Shown: positions 23,948-37,440 of the stretch, in pieces
Numbering within the stretch: the first letter of the stretch is position 1
Layout: every line of letters begins with the position of its first letter
NCBI GenBank assembly: GCA_038380795.1
Contig: CM076277.1
Coordinates: 4,617,501 to 4,681,500, forward strand
From: Pyrocephalus nanus
Lineage: Eukaryota; Chordata; Aves; Passeriformes; Tyrannidae
Reading direction: 5' to 3'
Length of the DNA: 64,000 bases
Notes under the pieces: model-generated
Told to the model about the DNA's origin: nothing
Database searches by the model: none
What the model saw: the letters and a program-made list of their open reading frames with translations, nothing else
Translations under genes and position numbers: made by a program

Positions 23948-26442
23948 ACAATTCCAGCACAGACAAATTTTAACTTGCTTTCCCAGTCACCACCTGTGTC
24001 TCATGCTTTCTCCAGGAATGTCAGTAGGGGACTTCAAGGAAGGAAATTCATTTCATACTTTGTCAGAAGTTTCCAGAATGTCCTGTATACCAGCTGCCGA
24101 TTGATTTTAGTACTTTGCTTGCAGCAATTTTGAGAGCACAAGTCATTTTGAGAGGAGCAGCATGAAGAGGATAAGACTGAAATGGTCACCAAATTGTATG
24201 AGATTTCATGAAGCCAAGCCTTTCAAATAAGCAAAAAGGGTTCTAATATGATGTAGAAACTATTTCCTGTTGTGCACAGAAAGAACTTGCCTTGAGGAGA
24301 GACAAAAAACTATATGTATACTTTATGTGCACAGAGGTAAGAATCAAATTCAACTTTCACAGGTGATGATAATCACAAGTTTGGTGTAGTTCATCTAGGA
24401 TGGAACTTCCCTGTGCCCCCCTGAATCCTGATACATAAAAAGGGGTAGAAGAAGCCTCAAGGTGAAGGTGAGGAAGGTCTCCTTCCCTCTCAGTGCGTTA
24501 TAACAGACAGGTGCCCCCACAACAGGGAGCTGCTAGCAGAGATGAGCACATTATCCTTCCTGGAGTGTCACAGGCTCTCCAGATCCCCACACCTGATATC
24601 CAGAGTCAGAGGGTTAAAGAAAACTTGTGATGCTGTACTAAAAACTCGGAAATACCAGCACCACAGAGTAGGAATGAGAGTTAAGGTAGAAGTCCTCTAT
24701 CCTGACCTCTTCCTATCTGTCTCAAGTCTGTAAACTGGTGATTGTTATTCAGTGTCTGTGTGAGAAAGGGCAGTTTGCACAGAATCAGTGTGTGACCTCA
24801 GGAAAGGTAAATCTGTATTTTTCCTGTTTCTTAAACTTTGAAAGTAAAATACAATGTTTGTGGTTGTTTGTTTGGGTTTTTTTAATTAAACCTTTTTTAA
24901 AGTACAAACTTTCATTTTAGCTAGTGCAAGATCCTTCAAGGGAGTCTGAATAAGAAACCTTTTATTTTATAATTCTTGAGGGAGGAGATTCTGCATTTTA
25001 AGGAGTTTCTCTCAAGCACTGACAGCCTGAACTGGGGTGTACACCCTCGTGGCAAGACATTATTCACCTAAGCCTGGAGTCACTTGGAAACCTAAAAAAT
25101 GTTTTCCTATTTATATGTCTAATCCCTTGATGATTCAGCTGCACAGGGAATGAAGAGTTCATATACCTTTCATTTGGTCACAGATTGCCTGAAGCACTCA
25201 CTCTTTATACTTCAATACAGAGCAAGCCCAGAGAGAGGAAAGACAGACACATGCCTTTTGCCTGCTCAGACTCTGAACCCCCAAAGTGAGGGCCTGTGGA
25301 GGACAACTTGGATTTTTCTTTTCGATCCCAGTACTGGGTTTCACAAGCAAAGTGATATTTGTGGCAGATCCTAAAGCAGAACCCTTCAAGAGCTGCTGTG
25401 AGAAGAAAAGCCACAAAAACTTTGCTCACAACAGGAAGACAGAACCTGCTGTCCAATTTTGATGTCCCTTGCTCAGCAGCATTGGCCTGTCTTTGCAGGG
25501 CCCAGTGTCACAACAAGTATCTCTGCTTTAGGGAAATCCTTCTCTGAGATTTTCATGTGCAGGGTGAGCCTCACAGAATGGAGCTGCAGCCCTCTGGACA
25601 CTTGAGAAATTCCACATGCCCTACTCAAAAGTCCATATCTAAGCCCCCAGAGCCCTCTGACTTTGCTGCTGCAGAGAGGCACAGAGATGATGTACCAGTG
25701 GAATGGGGAGCAAGAGTCCTCTAGACCCCTTTCACCTGAGAAGAAAAATGGTGGAAGCTTATACAAGAATACTGAGTAAAATGAGTAGAGGCTAAAAGAC
25801 AGAACATTTGAGAAAAGTGCAGTGGGTAACATATTCCATTGCTGGAGGCAGAAAATCTGATGCCCTGAGCTGCAGCAGAGGCTCCAGTCCCAAAATCTTA
25901 CAGTGAACAGTTAGTTCACTGACTGAGAAAAGGCCAACCCAAGCGTCTGTCTGCCAGAACATACTCATCCCAGCTCAATTCCAAACTGGCAGAAAGACAA
26001 CAATAATTAAGAGGGATCAAATAAATCTAAACTGTGGGTATAGACAGTAAATAACAATAAATCCATGTGTTTAGATCCCTTCCCCTCAAACAGCTCCAAA
26101 AGGCAGTAAAAGCCAGAGAAGGGAAGAGAGCATCAGGCAAAGAATGAGAGCCAGCAAGAAACAACAGACTGCAAGTAATAAAATTTAATACAGTGCAGTT
26201 CCCATTCAAATGAACCTCGAAATTCAATGATATGACCTGACTGATCATATCAAACATAAATGAACTGCCCAGGAACATGGGTATCACCCTACTCAGCAGA
26301 ATTAGCAAGCAAGTCAATCACAGCCTTTGTTTGTGCCATCTTCCTTCTCCTCACTGGTAGAATACCCTTTCTGACAGTGCAAGCTCTTTGAGAAAGCTTC
26401 TTTTTACTTCTTGCTCTGTAGTTCAGTCAAGAATATCAAAGG

Positions 26443-26460
26443 AAAAAAAAAAAGGGGGGG
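26443..26460. repeat. A11-G7 homopolymer junction
   Basis: Eleven A residues run directly into seven G residues, a purine-only junction. Confidence 0.85.
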
Positions 26461-26823
26461 ATTAACTACTTGGAGTCATTGGGAAACACCTCAGGATACA
26501 AGATCTGTTCTTCGAAGGAAAAAGGGTTAAAATTAAAATAGTTGATTTTAACATTAAAAAGCTGATTTTAATGCGACTGAAAGATCAATAGCAGACCCCA
26601 TGGCCCATTAACAGCATGTGTAATAAATGCAAGGAGATGGCTGCAGGAATGCTGAGGCTGGGCAAGAGATCTGGGGATCCAAGGTGGCTGCAGGCCATTC
26701 TACACCAGCTCCCCGACCTCACTGCCAAAGTGAATTAAGTATCAGAATCACCAGGTGAAATTAAATGTACAGCATCTCTTAAGTTACACAGAGAAGATGT
26801 AAATCCTTCAGAACAGATCTGTG

Positions 26824-26891
26824 TAAGGTAAATGGATTCCATGTATTTATGGAAGACATACATATGTATAAGGTAAGTGGATTCCAAGTAC
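26824..26891. repeat. Spaced direct repeat
   Basis: TAAGGTAAATGGATTCCA at 26824 recurs as TAAGGTAAGTGGATTCCA about 45 bases downstream, with one mismatch. This looks like a small local duplication. Confidence 0.75.
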
Positions 26892-28394
26892 TGGGGGGAA
26901 GGAGAGTAGGAAAGAGGAATAGATCAGAGCAGGAATTCCTCTGAAGAGCTAACAGGTCATGTGAAACACAAGGAGCAAAGAGATCTCAAAGTTAAAAGGA
27001 TTTTTTTTTTTTAATATAGGGAAGGAGCAAGGAAGCACAGAAGAGACATGATGGTGAGAACAAAACCCAGAAGTGATGACACATCCCATTAAAAACCACA
27101 GGATGAATTCAAGCATCTACAGCGTAACTGTGCAAGAAGTTGGTACTAAGATAATGATGAGTTCCTGAACTCAGAACAGTTGAAGTTACCCAAAACTTCT
27201 CATACTAAAGACAGAACAAGTTCTAACACCAAGGTTTACTTTATTCTGAGACAGAAAGAAAAAACAAATTTCACCACTGCTCTATTTTTCATACTGAATG
27301 AAGAGCATTTACAAGCCTTTTGTTTGCCAAAAAATGCTTCTTTAAAGAAAGAGGTGGCTGTAGTCCCACATCTATGGAGATGTTGCTCTGTGCTGCAACA
27401 CAGAGTCTTTCAGGACTCCCTGCTATTACACCTGCCCCAGGGAAAGATTTCCATGCTTCTCTGAGCTGCCTCCCACCCACACACTATTAGAAATTGAGAC
27501 ATATTTTGCTGTGTAGGAATGGCTTTGAGATACCTTCGGTATTACTCTTTTTCAGGCTGCAAATTTAGAACTCCTAAAATAAGGAATTTCAACTGAAATG
27601 CACAGCACTCCTTCCTGCAGAAGCTGGGCTCTCCTAGGTTTTCTTCTCTGACATGGACAACTTTTAACTCCGAGAGGCTACAGCTCCAAACAGCCAACAA
27701 AACTCTTCTAATTATAGAATAAAGGCATGCTCCCCATTTCTGTGCATTTTCACCTTTGGTCAACAAGTAAGGAAAGTGGTCTTGTCTCTAGCTAGTCTTC
27801 TCCATTGTCATTAGCCAAACACTAAGCATTGCTGAGCATCCAGCATCAAATTTTTCCCATCATCCCATAAAAGCTTTAGCTTTGCAATTATCTCCTTTGT
27901 CTTTTATATCCTTGACAAGTTTCTCTTTTCACTCCTTTAGCCACATTCCTTCCCTCCCTCCTCGTTCCAGTAAGTGTAGTTACCATCTTACAAAACCATA
28001 AAACCATCTGAACAGTGGCATCTTTGTACACACATTCACAGTCATCAATACTGGCTGTTTTTTCTTCTCTGCCAACACTCTTGACAACTCGAAACTCTAC
28101 AAGAAGCACCAAATTTTAACTACAAAGCTTACATACTGATCTCTTTATGCAGCATGTGTTTTATACTCAGAATAACTGGACCACAACAGACAGTGATGAG
28201 GAGGTTAAGATTTCTTTCACTGCATTTTAAACTGGCTGCAGCAGATGCCTTTTTTTAGTCCTTGGAAGATTGATGATTCCATTATTTGTAGTACTCAGCA
28301 ATAAATCTCTGAGTTTAGGCTAAAGTGAGCACTTTTCCCTACTTTGTGTCTTCCATTACACTGTTATTCATCATGTTTAATCATTCATTTACCT

Positions 28395-28690
28395 CTGACT
28401 GCTACTGCACTTCGAGAGGACTGGTACATTATTGATTTTTGACTTTTACCCTTTCGAGGCCGGGTAAAGGGCTTTGCAGCTGCTTAATCAAAAGTGACGT
28501 GACCAGGGCAGGGGAGCTGCAGACCTCAGGAAACAGCAGCTAAACAACATGTCAACTTATGATAAAATGAAATTAAGAGTCAACAAAGAAAGCAAATTAT
28601 AATCAACTGGAAATTGTAGCAGATAACCTCGAGAGACCAGAGAGCACAAAGCGCTCCTCTGCCTTGCAAAATACGTTGCTAGGAAAGAGG
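28395..28690. promoter_or_regulatory. Candidate regulatory block with inverted repeat
   Basis: The block keeps several CpGs in an otherwise CpG-poor setting. It holds the perfect 7-bp inverted repeat TTTACCC (28445-28451) and GGGTAAA (28462-28468), an E-box CAGCTG in GCAGCTGC at about 28477, and a CRE/half-site-like TGACGTGA at about 28495. No coding frame explains it. Function is inferred from motif density only. Confidence 0.25.
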
Positions 28691-28779
28691 AGTCTAAGAT
28701 TAAACAGGAAGTTACAACTTCAAATTCCCACAAAAAGAAAAATGCAAAGCCATGTTCTATTACAGATGCGTCAGATTTG

Positions 28780-28819
28780 GGTTACTTATAAAGTAACTTA
28801 TTTTGGTTACTTATAAAGT
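28780..28819. repeat. Tandem 15-bp repeat containing a perfect palindrome
   Basis: GGTTACTTATAAAGT occurs at 28780-28794 and again at 28805-28819, 25 bases apart. The first copy sits in a perfect inverted repeat with arms GTTACTT (28781-28787) and AAGTAAC (28791-28797) around ATA. Confidence 0.85.
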
Positions 28820-31800
28820 TTGTCCCTCAAACAGAGGGAGCGTCACCTTCAGCACCCCACTAGCAACCATAACAAGAATTAACACCAGAATATTTTGACA
28901 GCTGGCTTCTTTTCTGCATAGCAAAACCAGAGTTTTAAGAAGTCAATAAACTCCATTCAGATCTTGGAAAAAGTGCATACAAACCCTTAATGTTGATTTC
29001 ATATTTTTGAAGAGAGGTAAAAAAAAAAAATAGCATAAGATAATGCTTAAAATTGTCCATCTCCTTGTATAACCCAGCAATATGTATGTTCTCCCTTTGG
29101 AGAGGAGCAACTAAGAGTGGGAGGATTTGTGGCCTTAAAAATAAAAGAGCTCAAGCTCCTGTTGCTCTTTCATGGAATCCTCAGCATCTTTCTTTGTGAC
29201 CCCTCACATCATGCTTTGTCCTGCTTGTTCTAAGTTATGCAACCCCAATTCCATTACCCTCAGTGTAGAATATGAAAGAATCAGAGGAAATCAAATTAAA
29301 TTATTGAGCAATATGTTTCATTAATATCATAATTATTTTTTCCCACACATCACACTATGAAAATGTGTGATAACACACTGGCAAAAGATATTCTGAGGAG
29401 CAAACTACATGGACCAGGAAAACTCCCCTCTGTTGAGCACCTCACTAGCTCAGACCTGGCATTTTTTCTGCAATAAATGGAGGGGAAAAAGAGGGAATGG
29501 GACTGTAACCATTGTCAGTATATGAGAGTATGTAAAAAAATTCCCATCCCTAAAGCTAAAAACTAGTTCTCATTACAGGGGAGAAGTGGAAGTCATTGCT
29601 TTGCACCCAGAAAGTCTCAGTCTGCACCCTGCATCCACACCACTGACCTGCCAGGAACTGTTTGTGCCATGGTTCCTCTGCAGAAGTAACTCAGGTCACA
29701 TGCTGGTGACCACTGATATCTGCAGCAGGTGATTAAAGTCATATATTTTGGCAAAGGCCACTGCAAACATCCCAGTGTAACTCACTGTAAGTGAAAGGGA
29801 AATGTGGAAGGTGTATGACCCACAGCACGACTTTACTGTGGCTCAAAGAACAGAAGTGGTTGTGATATGCAAGGTGGCACTGCTGCAGGGGAACTGCTGT
29901 CCCCTGGCTGTTTAACTCACAGATCAGTGATAAACTCTTTATCAAAGCGAGGTTGACCACTTGGAATGTGATAAATGACACAAGAAGCTCAAGAAAGGAA
30001 AATCAATACTGATGCATCTTTACACATAAGCCTACACATGTGCAAGCTGTGTGGGGTAACTTGTCTGGCCAGGTTTCCACCTGCCTGGCAAAAGATACTC
30101 TCAAGAAAAGAGGGTCCTTTGGAAGAAATTTGAAATTTAGTATTTCAAGACTGTACCACAGACACAAATCACTAGATTTTTTTTTCCAGATTTTCAAAGG
30201 CTTGCCCTGTCACACTAAGGGGTTCTCTGCACTGCCAGTTTCTCACAGTCTGCTGCATCATCATGTATACACAACTGTAGCACAGGAAAACAAAATTACA
30301 GTGTTGCTAACCCATGAACATCAGTAAGGTTTACAAGCCCTTCTACCAAAACCCTTTCAAAAAGGAATGTAAAAATATAAAGTGAAAGCAATCAAATTCA
30401 GAAAATGCTGTTGTTCAGACACTGTAACTCATGTTTAGCACTTATTTTCATTGGATAATTAAAAATATTTTTCACAAATGTTTCAGCACAGGGAATGCAA
30501 TAACAAAATACAAGGTTTGTGTTCCTGAGGGTGTTCAGTGCCTTGGCAGATCAGAAGAGCAATTGGTGCAAAGGCCTTCTGAATCCTGATAAATCATGTC
30601 CAGTCACCCTAAAGGACAGCACATGCAAAAACTAATTGGTCAGAAAGTAAAAAGAAGAGAAAATGAAGTTACAAAAGAAATGGGGTTGTTTTGTTGATTT
30701 TTGGTTTGTTTTCATTTTTTTGCAAATGAAACTACAGACTATATAATCAAGATTTTTTTTTTAGTTTTCATGATTGAGCAAGACTGTTAAACTCCTCAAG
30801 CCAACCTGAGTCCCTGATCCATATGAAAGCAGTTCTTAACACACTAAAAAAAAAAAAAAAGAAAATGACAATTTTTTCCTTTAACTTTTTTCTCCTTTTC
30901 ATAGAAAGGTATTGTACAGTCTTCTCCCAAAATTCAGGAGTGTCAAACTTCCAGAAAGAGCCCAAAGACACCACAGCATATTGCAAAGTTCTTGCAAGCC
31001 AAGGGAGAGCAAGCAATGTAATCACAGGAGATTATTACCTGTTTCTTCTGTAATGAGAATATGCTCCATTTCCTGTGGTCTATCCTCAAGAGAACTGTAC
31101 AACAGTATCCTAGAACTCTTACCAGAACTGTGCTTTCAAATAACTTTAAATGAAACTTCTCATTTTACAGCACAAAGGCCTCAGTTGATATCTCTTTCTT
31201 CTTTAGTATTACCATTATTTACAATTCTGAGCAGTAGGGCCTCCTGTTTACCCAAACACAAACAGATGGTGCTTCGTATCTGCAACAAGCAGCAATTCTG
31301 ACAGGCATCCAAAACGTTCAGCACCACCTTCCAACCTCCCTTCAATCAAATCACTTCATGAGCTCTTCTAACTTGCCTGGATAGTCAGACTGGCTCGTGC
31401 TTGAGGGAATGGCAGGGAAGTGACAACCCCAGCTGCACACAGCCTGGTGGAAAGGTTCCTGCTCACCCAGTGGTGACTGAGAGGAGTCAAACTTCTCTGT
31501 AATTTTTCATTATTCCTTCCCCACCCCACCTAGAAAAAGAATATAAATAATAAAAATGTTTCTCACTAATCACCATAGTACATTTGTAACCTTCATATGT
31601 ATAATTTTTAAAATAGAAGTGTGTTCATCTTAATAATCCTATTGATTCGTGTCACGCATGATTTTCAGTTTCCCCACTAACAGTAAAAACAGCCCTGGAA
31701 GCAGACAATAACTACTTTTCTGATATTATGAGGCAAAGCAGTGCCATTCTACTGCAGTCAGACACTGTTGAGTACACTACACTGTAATAACAACCCAGTT

Positions 31801-34379
31801 ATTTCCCTGTTATATTTCATAATTCAAGTAAATTAAAGCAAAATGCTCAGTGCTCACAACAATCAGCAGCAGTACATGCCAGTAAAACCAGTGTAATCTG
31901 GACTGCTATTTTGTATAAAATATGCTATTTTTTAATATATAAGTAATAAAGCATTTGGTTGGTTGGGTTTTGTGCAGCTGTTTTTATTTTGTGTTGCACT
32001 GCAGGAAACCTGAGCCAAAGGAGCAGGGTGGAACACAGCTGGGATGGTGGGCACATACTTCCTTTCTGAATGGGTGACTGGTTTTTTCATCAACACTAGA
32101 CCCCTGCTGTCCCAGTGACACACAGGATGGGCATATGTGACTCACCAAATGCCAATCAGGAACCTCAGCTATGCAAAGCTGTCAACAGGCTCCTGAGCAC
32201 AGCCAAGGCATCTGACAATGGCTTTGTGATTACACTTCCAGAACTTGGCTGACAAGATCTGCCCACCAATCAAACTGCTGAAAACAGGATGTTATGCCCA
32301 CCACTGTTTGTTTTCACAATGCCAGGACAGCACCTGAAGTTTCCCAAATTGGTCACTTGTGCCTACTAGAGGCAAAGGTGGTAAATTCACATCGACGAGC
32401 AGCAATGTACTTCTTGAAGAAACATAACCAGTTGGGTTTTATGGCTTGGTGCTTGCTGTTCTAGGGCAAGTAATGTGCTGCCACCACTTTAACATCATTA
32501 TCCTACAATGCCAATCCCTACACAGTGGCTGGACACACAGACAGCATTTCACTGAGCCTCCAGAACTTCTACACCCCAGACAAACTCACTTCAGAATTGT
32601 CTGACTTAATTCTTTGTTTCCCTGTTCTCCTCAGCTCCTGTCATTCAACATCAAACATGGATTGAACACACGAGCCAAACCTATTTACCTACATGACTTA
32701 AAATGCATGTTCACTATTCTGGTTCAAGTCTAATGATTGACACGATTAGAGCTCCAGGCAATGAGGTCCCCACGTAGCCTAAAAGTCTGAAAAGAGCAGC
32801 AGCAAAATTAATGGAAGACAGGAATGGAATAATGGAAGCCTGTTGGTCACTTAGCCCCCAGAGACCTCAAATTCCAGTTTCTGGTTGGCATCATGCACTG
32901 AATCATAGAAACATCCAGAGAGAACAAACCCAATGATAAAGTTATCATAAGATAACTGGTAGTCAAAGCAGGTAACTCAAACCAGTGCAGAGTTTTGAGG
33001 ATGTAACTGCAGAGTATCTAAAGCCAAAATCATAGAGTGCTGGACAAAACAAAGCACACATTTCAGAGTGATAGGACTAAATCATTAAACTTGGAAAGAG
33101 CAGATTACTACACTGAACACAGAGATAACCTCTGAGACACCAAGAGTAGGGCTGGCTTTACCTGACAGGTTTCAAGCATTGCTCAAAGGCTAAAGAGGGT
33201 CATGGCATACCTGGCTCTTGGTGCCCAGAAGGTCAAAACCATTTCCTTGGGCAGACAGGTACATATCTCGTACAGGCAAGCAGGGAGCCCCCCTGAACCT
33301 GCTATCAGAGTAACTCATGTGGGTCGTTTAGAGAAGATGTAGCTGCACGTTTGTATTGCTCTTTCAGGGGCTATCCATACATGCTTTTCTTGGGTCCAGA
33401 CTCTGGCAGGCAGCTTGGAAAGAGAAAAAAGCAAGCTCATTTTGGCAACAGGAGGCCTTCCTGAAAGCACAGTAACTGAACTCTGACACTCCTCAGATTC
33501 CCTGAATCAACAGAGGCCATTCAATTCGACATCTGCTCAGCAAAACTAATCACATTCAGTGTTTAAAATTTGGGATAGACAGTGAGATGAATTCCAGATC
33601 TGAATTCTTAGCAAGCAGAATAGGAAAGCATTGGTAAGCTTTTAAAAGCCAAAAATTCCCAAGGTTCCCTTAGATGAGAAAAACCTGAGATGTGTGGAGT
33701 TTTAACTCTCCACCCAGACATACATTCTCCCACTGGTTGTCAAAACAAGTAAATTGCTATTCTAACACCTCCAGTATTTGAAATCTACTTTGCTTTGCGA
33801 ATCAGTTATTGAAACTGCTCTCTCATGAAAGACGGATCCTTTTCAGCATTTGTTCCTCATTTATAGCACTTTAAATGAACTATTTTACAAAACAAGCATT
33901 ATTTCCAATCAGGCAAATTAGCTGAGGTAGGTAAATCACTGCAACTCACTGACAAGAAATTTTATGAATAATTAAGTAGCTGATATACAGCTACATTACC
34001 ATGACCCTCTCACTCAGACTGCCATATTTCTCAGCATGACACAGGCAAGACTTTGTTTCTGTAGTAAAGAGACTCTTAATTAAATCTTCATTCTTCAGTG
34101 TACCAGGATTTATTCTTCTCTGTATGAGCTCAGACTATTACAATTAATGCCAAAAAATGTTAATTTTCTGTTTAAATTCACTGAATTACTGATGGGATTT
34201 CCTTACGATTCTTCATTGGTTCCAACTTTACTAAAATAAAGTGCTAAACATTCTTTAGGTAGAAATTAATTGCACAACTCCAGTCTTCAGAGTAGTCATC
34301 TGAACATTACCATTCTTGAAGAATTCCCTTTTTAGCATATTGTTAGTATGTTGGAGTGATCTTAGCCCACAGTCATAAA

Positions 34380-34960
34380 ATTCCACATAATTGCCTGTGT
34401 CTTAATGACCTTAGGCTTTGAATAAAACCAATGGTCTTTGCAGGCTGCCTGTCACTTTTAGTACTTGAGTACTGACATTGTATCTCTTTTAGGTTCTTTT
34501 CAGCCCTTTAATGACTATGCCAATTAATAATGCATCATTCTCTCTCCTCTAGCTAATTTTAATTGCTGTAATTTATGTCCCTAGACGATTTTTGCACTAC
34601 AAATGGAATCCACACTACTGTGACTGAGTTAGAAGATCACACTCTCAAGGTCCCTGGCAGATAAACAACACAATTTCAAGTTCATGGACATCATCTCCAA
34701 TCGACATCAATTAGCGTTCAAGGAAACAAGTCATGACATCAAAGGTAACAAACAGATCATTTTTATGTGCTGGAGCAGCGTGGACTTCACCAGCAGGGCT
34801 TTGACAATTGCTTACAGCCACACAGCCAGTGCCTTGTGGAGATATTCAGATACCCTGAGAGGGAAACATCGACTTAAAATTAGCAGGTTTAACATCAACA
34901 AGGTTATAAATCCACGAAAAATAAGTCAGTGGTTAACTTGCCTGCTACCTCAGCAGAATA
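34380..34960. promoter_or_regulatory. Candidate enhancer, homeodomain-motif-rich
   Basis: The core contains CAATTAATAATGCATCATT (34521-34539) and TAATTTTAATTG (34554-34565), giving several TAAT/ATTA cores in about 50 bases, then TGACTGAG and TCATGACATC-type sites. Such clustering is typical of conserved developmental enhancers. An open frame of 120 codons with ATG at 34684 overlaps the right half, but its translation is not recognised. Conservation cannot be tested here. Confidence 0.3.
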
Positions 34961-36969
34961 TACATCCCAGATATAACTTCTACTTGGAGTTCACCATAAC
35001 ATTACTGCAGATTACTTTAGGATTATTCAACCTTCCCCAGGTTTAGTGTTGTAACTGAACAGGACTAAAGATCCAGGACATAATCTGGTATTTCTTTCTG
35101 TTATTAAGTATTATATTTCATGGGGTACAAAAACATTAAAGTGATTGCCCTCAACCATAATTCTTACAACAACAAACATGAACCCTGTTAAACAATCAAA
35201 TAAATTTACTTGTTCAAGTGCCACGGACAGTGCAATTTGTCCTGGTCATCTTTAATTGATCCTTTCCCTTTAAACACAGTGGTTTTTAATATATGAGATG
35301 ACTAAATGAAAGACAGACTGAAAAGCAGAACTTGCTGTGGTTTGCAGTGTATATATCATCATTCAACTTCCAAGTGCCTCCTAATGAATCTTTGAAGCAG
35401 TACACATCTTTAACCAGTCTCCAGTGAACTATATTCTCCTGTGCTATCCTCAGAACTCCTCTAAAACACTCCATAAATTTACTGGCACAGAGCCAGCCTG
35501 TCACAGGTCTTTAACCTGTTTCTTTCCTCTATTAGAGCTGAGGCACCCAGTTGCTGTTACTGACTCCAAACAGCCAGAAAGGTGAAAGGCTGAGAGCACA
35601 GCCAAGCAGGGTGAAACAGAATTCAGGGTCCTCTTAACTACACCTGCAAACCTCCCCTGGAACCTGAAAGGAAACCTAGAAGCCCTCAGTTGCTGCAGCC
35701 CTCTTCCTGTTGCCAAAAAGCTCTTTAGGTTGCTGGCAAGATGCAGCTCCATGCTTTTCCCCAGCTGGCTCACACACAGAGGGTAACAAGTGTTACTGCA
35801 GCATTCCCTGCACTCCTCAGGCAGAACTCCATGGTCTGAACCTGAAGGTTCCCACCCCTCTCAGCAGTCTTCATGTGACAGCAAAAGCAAACAAAGCAAA
35901 ACCAAAACCAGACATCTGTAAACAGTTCTAAAACTGTGTCAATTATACCTACTGCTATCCACGGGGACAAGCACCACCAACTTGAAATGCAAATAGTTTT
36001 TGGACAGGCATTTACAAAAGCATCATCTCAATGGTAACATCATCATCTAATCCTGCTGTTGTCCTACTCCTTCCAGGTGCCAAGAAGTATTTCAGAAAAA
36101 GGTGAAACTCTTTATCACCCTCATAATACTCGTTCAGCCAAAGCATGCCAGCTTACCCAGATGACATCCATCATTCTGATTTCTAGAAATGATCAATTTA
36201 CACCTGCAAATGAGGTTTGCATCAAATGACTTCAGCATTCTTGTCAAACTCACGTTGAATTATTTTTTTTTTAAGCAATTGTGCCATACATCTGACAAAC
36301 ATCCTGCTGCTGTGAACTGTCACAGCAGATGAGTCAGTTAGGAGGTATATACTTTACAGTCATATCTAATTTAACATTCTGCAGTTATTTCTGTTTAGGG
36401 TTATGTACTTTATCTTATTCTCAAGCTGGGGGAAAGCACAGCTCCGTATTCACATCTGCTCACAGTCCTGACAACTCCCTCTAGTTTTCCCTCTGAGGAT
36501 GTACAGATGCACTTTCTCTCACGTTTTTTTCTGGAGGAGGATCCTATTCCAATCTCTGCTGCCTTCCTTTACCCTCACATGCTCACCCCTTCTCAGCCTC
36601 TAATCACAAATGCATGGCTGACAGCCACCTTTCTTTCCAAACTGCATCTGGGGATAGCAAACATGTCAGCCCCACAAAATGAACTCGTGCTTTCTTCTCT
36701 CTGACTACAAACAACTCCCCTTCTCTCAAGCTGACAAATTAGGATCTTTTCTTCACATGGTTACAGTCTCTGCAAACTGCTGACATCTCAATGAGAGCCC
36801 AACTAAATAAATCATTCAAAACCAAAGAGCTGCTTAAGCTGTAAGTGACCTGAAACAGCTGCTAAATTTTTAAATGCCCACATCCTCCCCTCAAAGCAGT
36901 GAAATATTCTGTATAAATAAACACTGGCTCTGAAAACCTGCTGGGCTATCAGAAAACAGTTTTAAGAAG

Positions 36970-37440
36970 GAGGCACGGGCACTGGGAATCAGCAGGGATA
37001 ATTAATTTTTCTTGGAGGACTGCAACACTGCCATTAATTGCCTTGAAGTGCAGAGAATGTAGGAACAGCCTCAATTAAATGTGATGTTCAAATGCCAACT
37101 GTGCTCATCTTTTAACCACACGCCTTGCATACAGATTTTGACCTGTGTATTATGTGTAAATGTGTATTATGGAGTATGATATTTTTATTGTCAAAATCCT
37201 TTAAGAAAAAAGGTACATTTGGGAAAAAATTCAGCATTATATTGTGGACATTACAAAATGATTATTTTACTTTCCAGAAGTTGTAAGAGCAATTGTTGCT
37301 GTTTCCATTTAAGCATCTTTCTTCCGAAATAGAAAACCAGCCATGGATATTTTTCTATAGGAAGTCATCTGCTATTTGTCTTTAATTTGTTATTCCAAAG
37401 TTTTGGGTTAAACTGAAAAGTGCTTATATTGTAAGATCCA
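36970..37440. promoter_or_regulatory. Candidate enhancer with homeodomain and MEF2-like motifs
   Basis: ATTAATTT, CCATTAATTG and CAATTAAAT occur within about 90 bases (36999-37080), and a MEF2-like TATTTTTCTATA lies at 37349-37360. No repeat or coding frame explains the block. This is a motif-based guess. Confidence 0.2.

Noticed and set aside
32885..33035. CR1-like words (GAATCATAGAAA, AATCATAGAG)
   Set aside because: Only short words match; the adjoining GGAAGGGACC-type sequence of the CR1 tail is missing.
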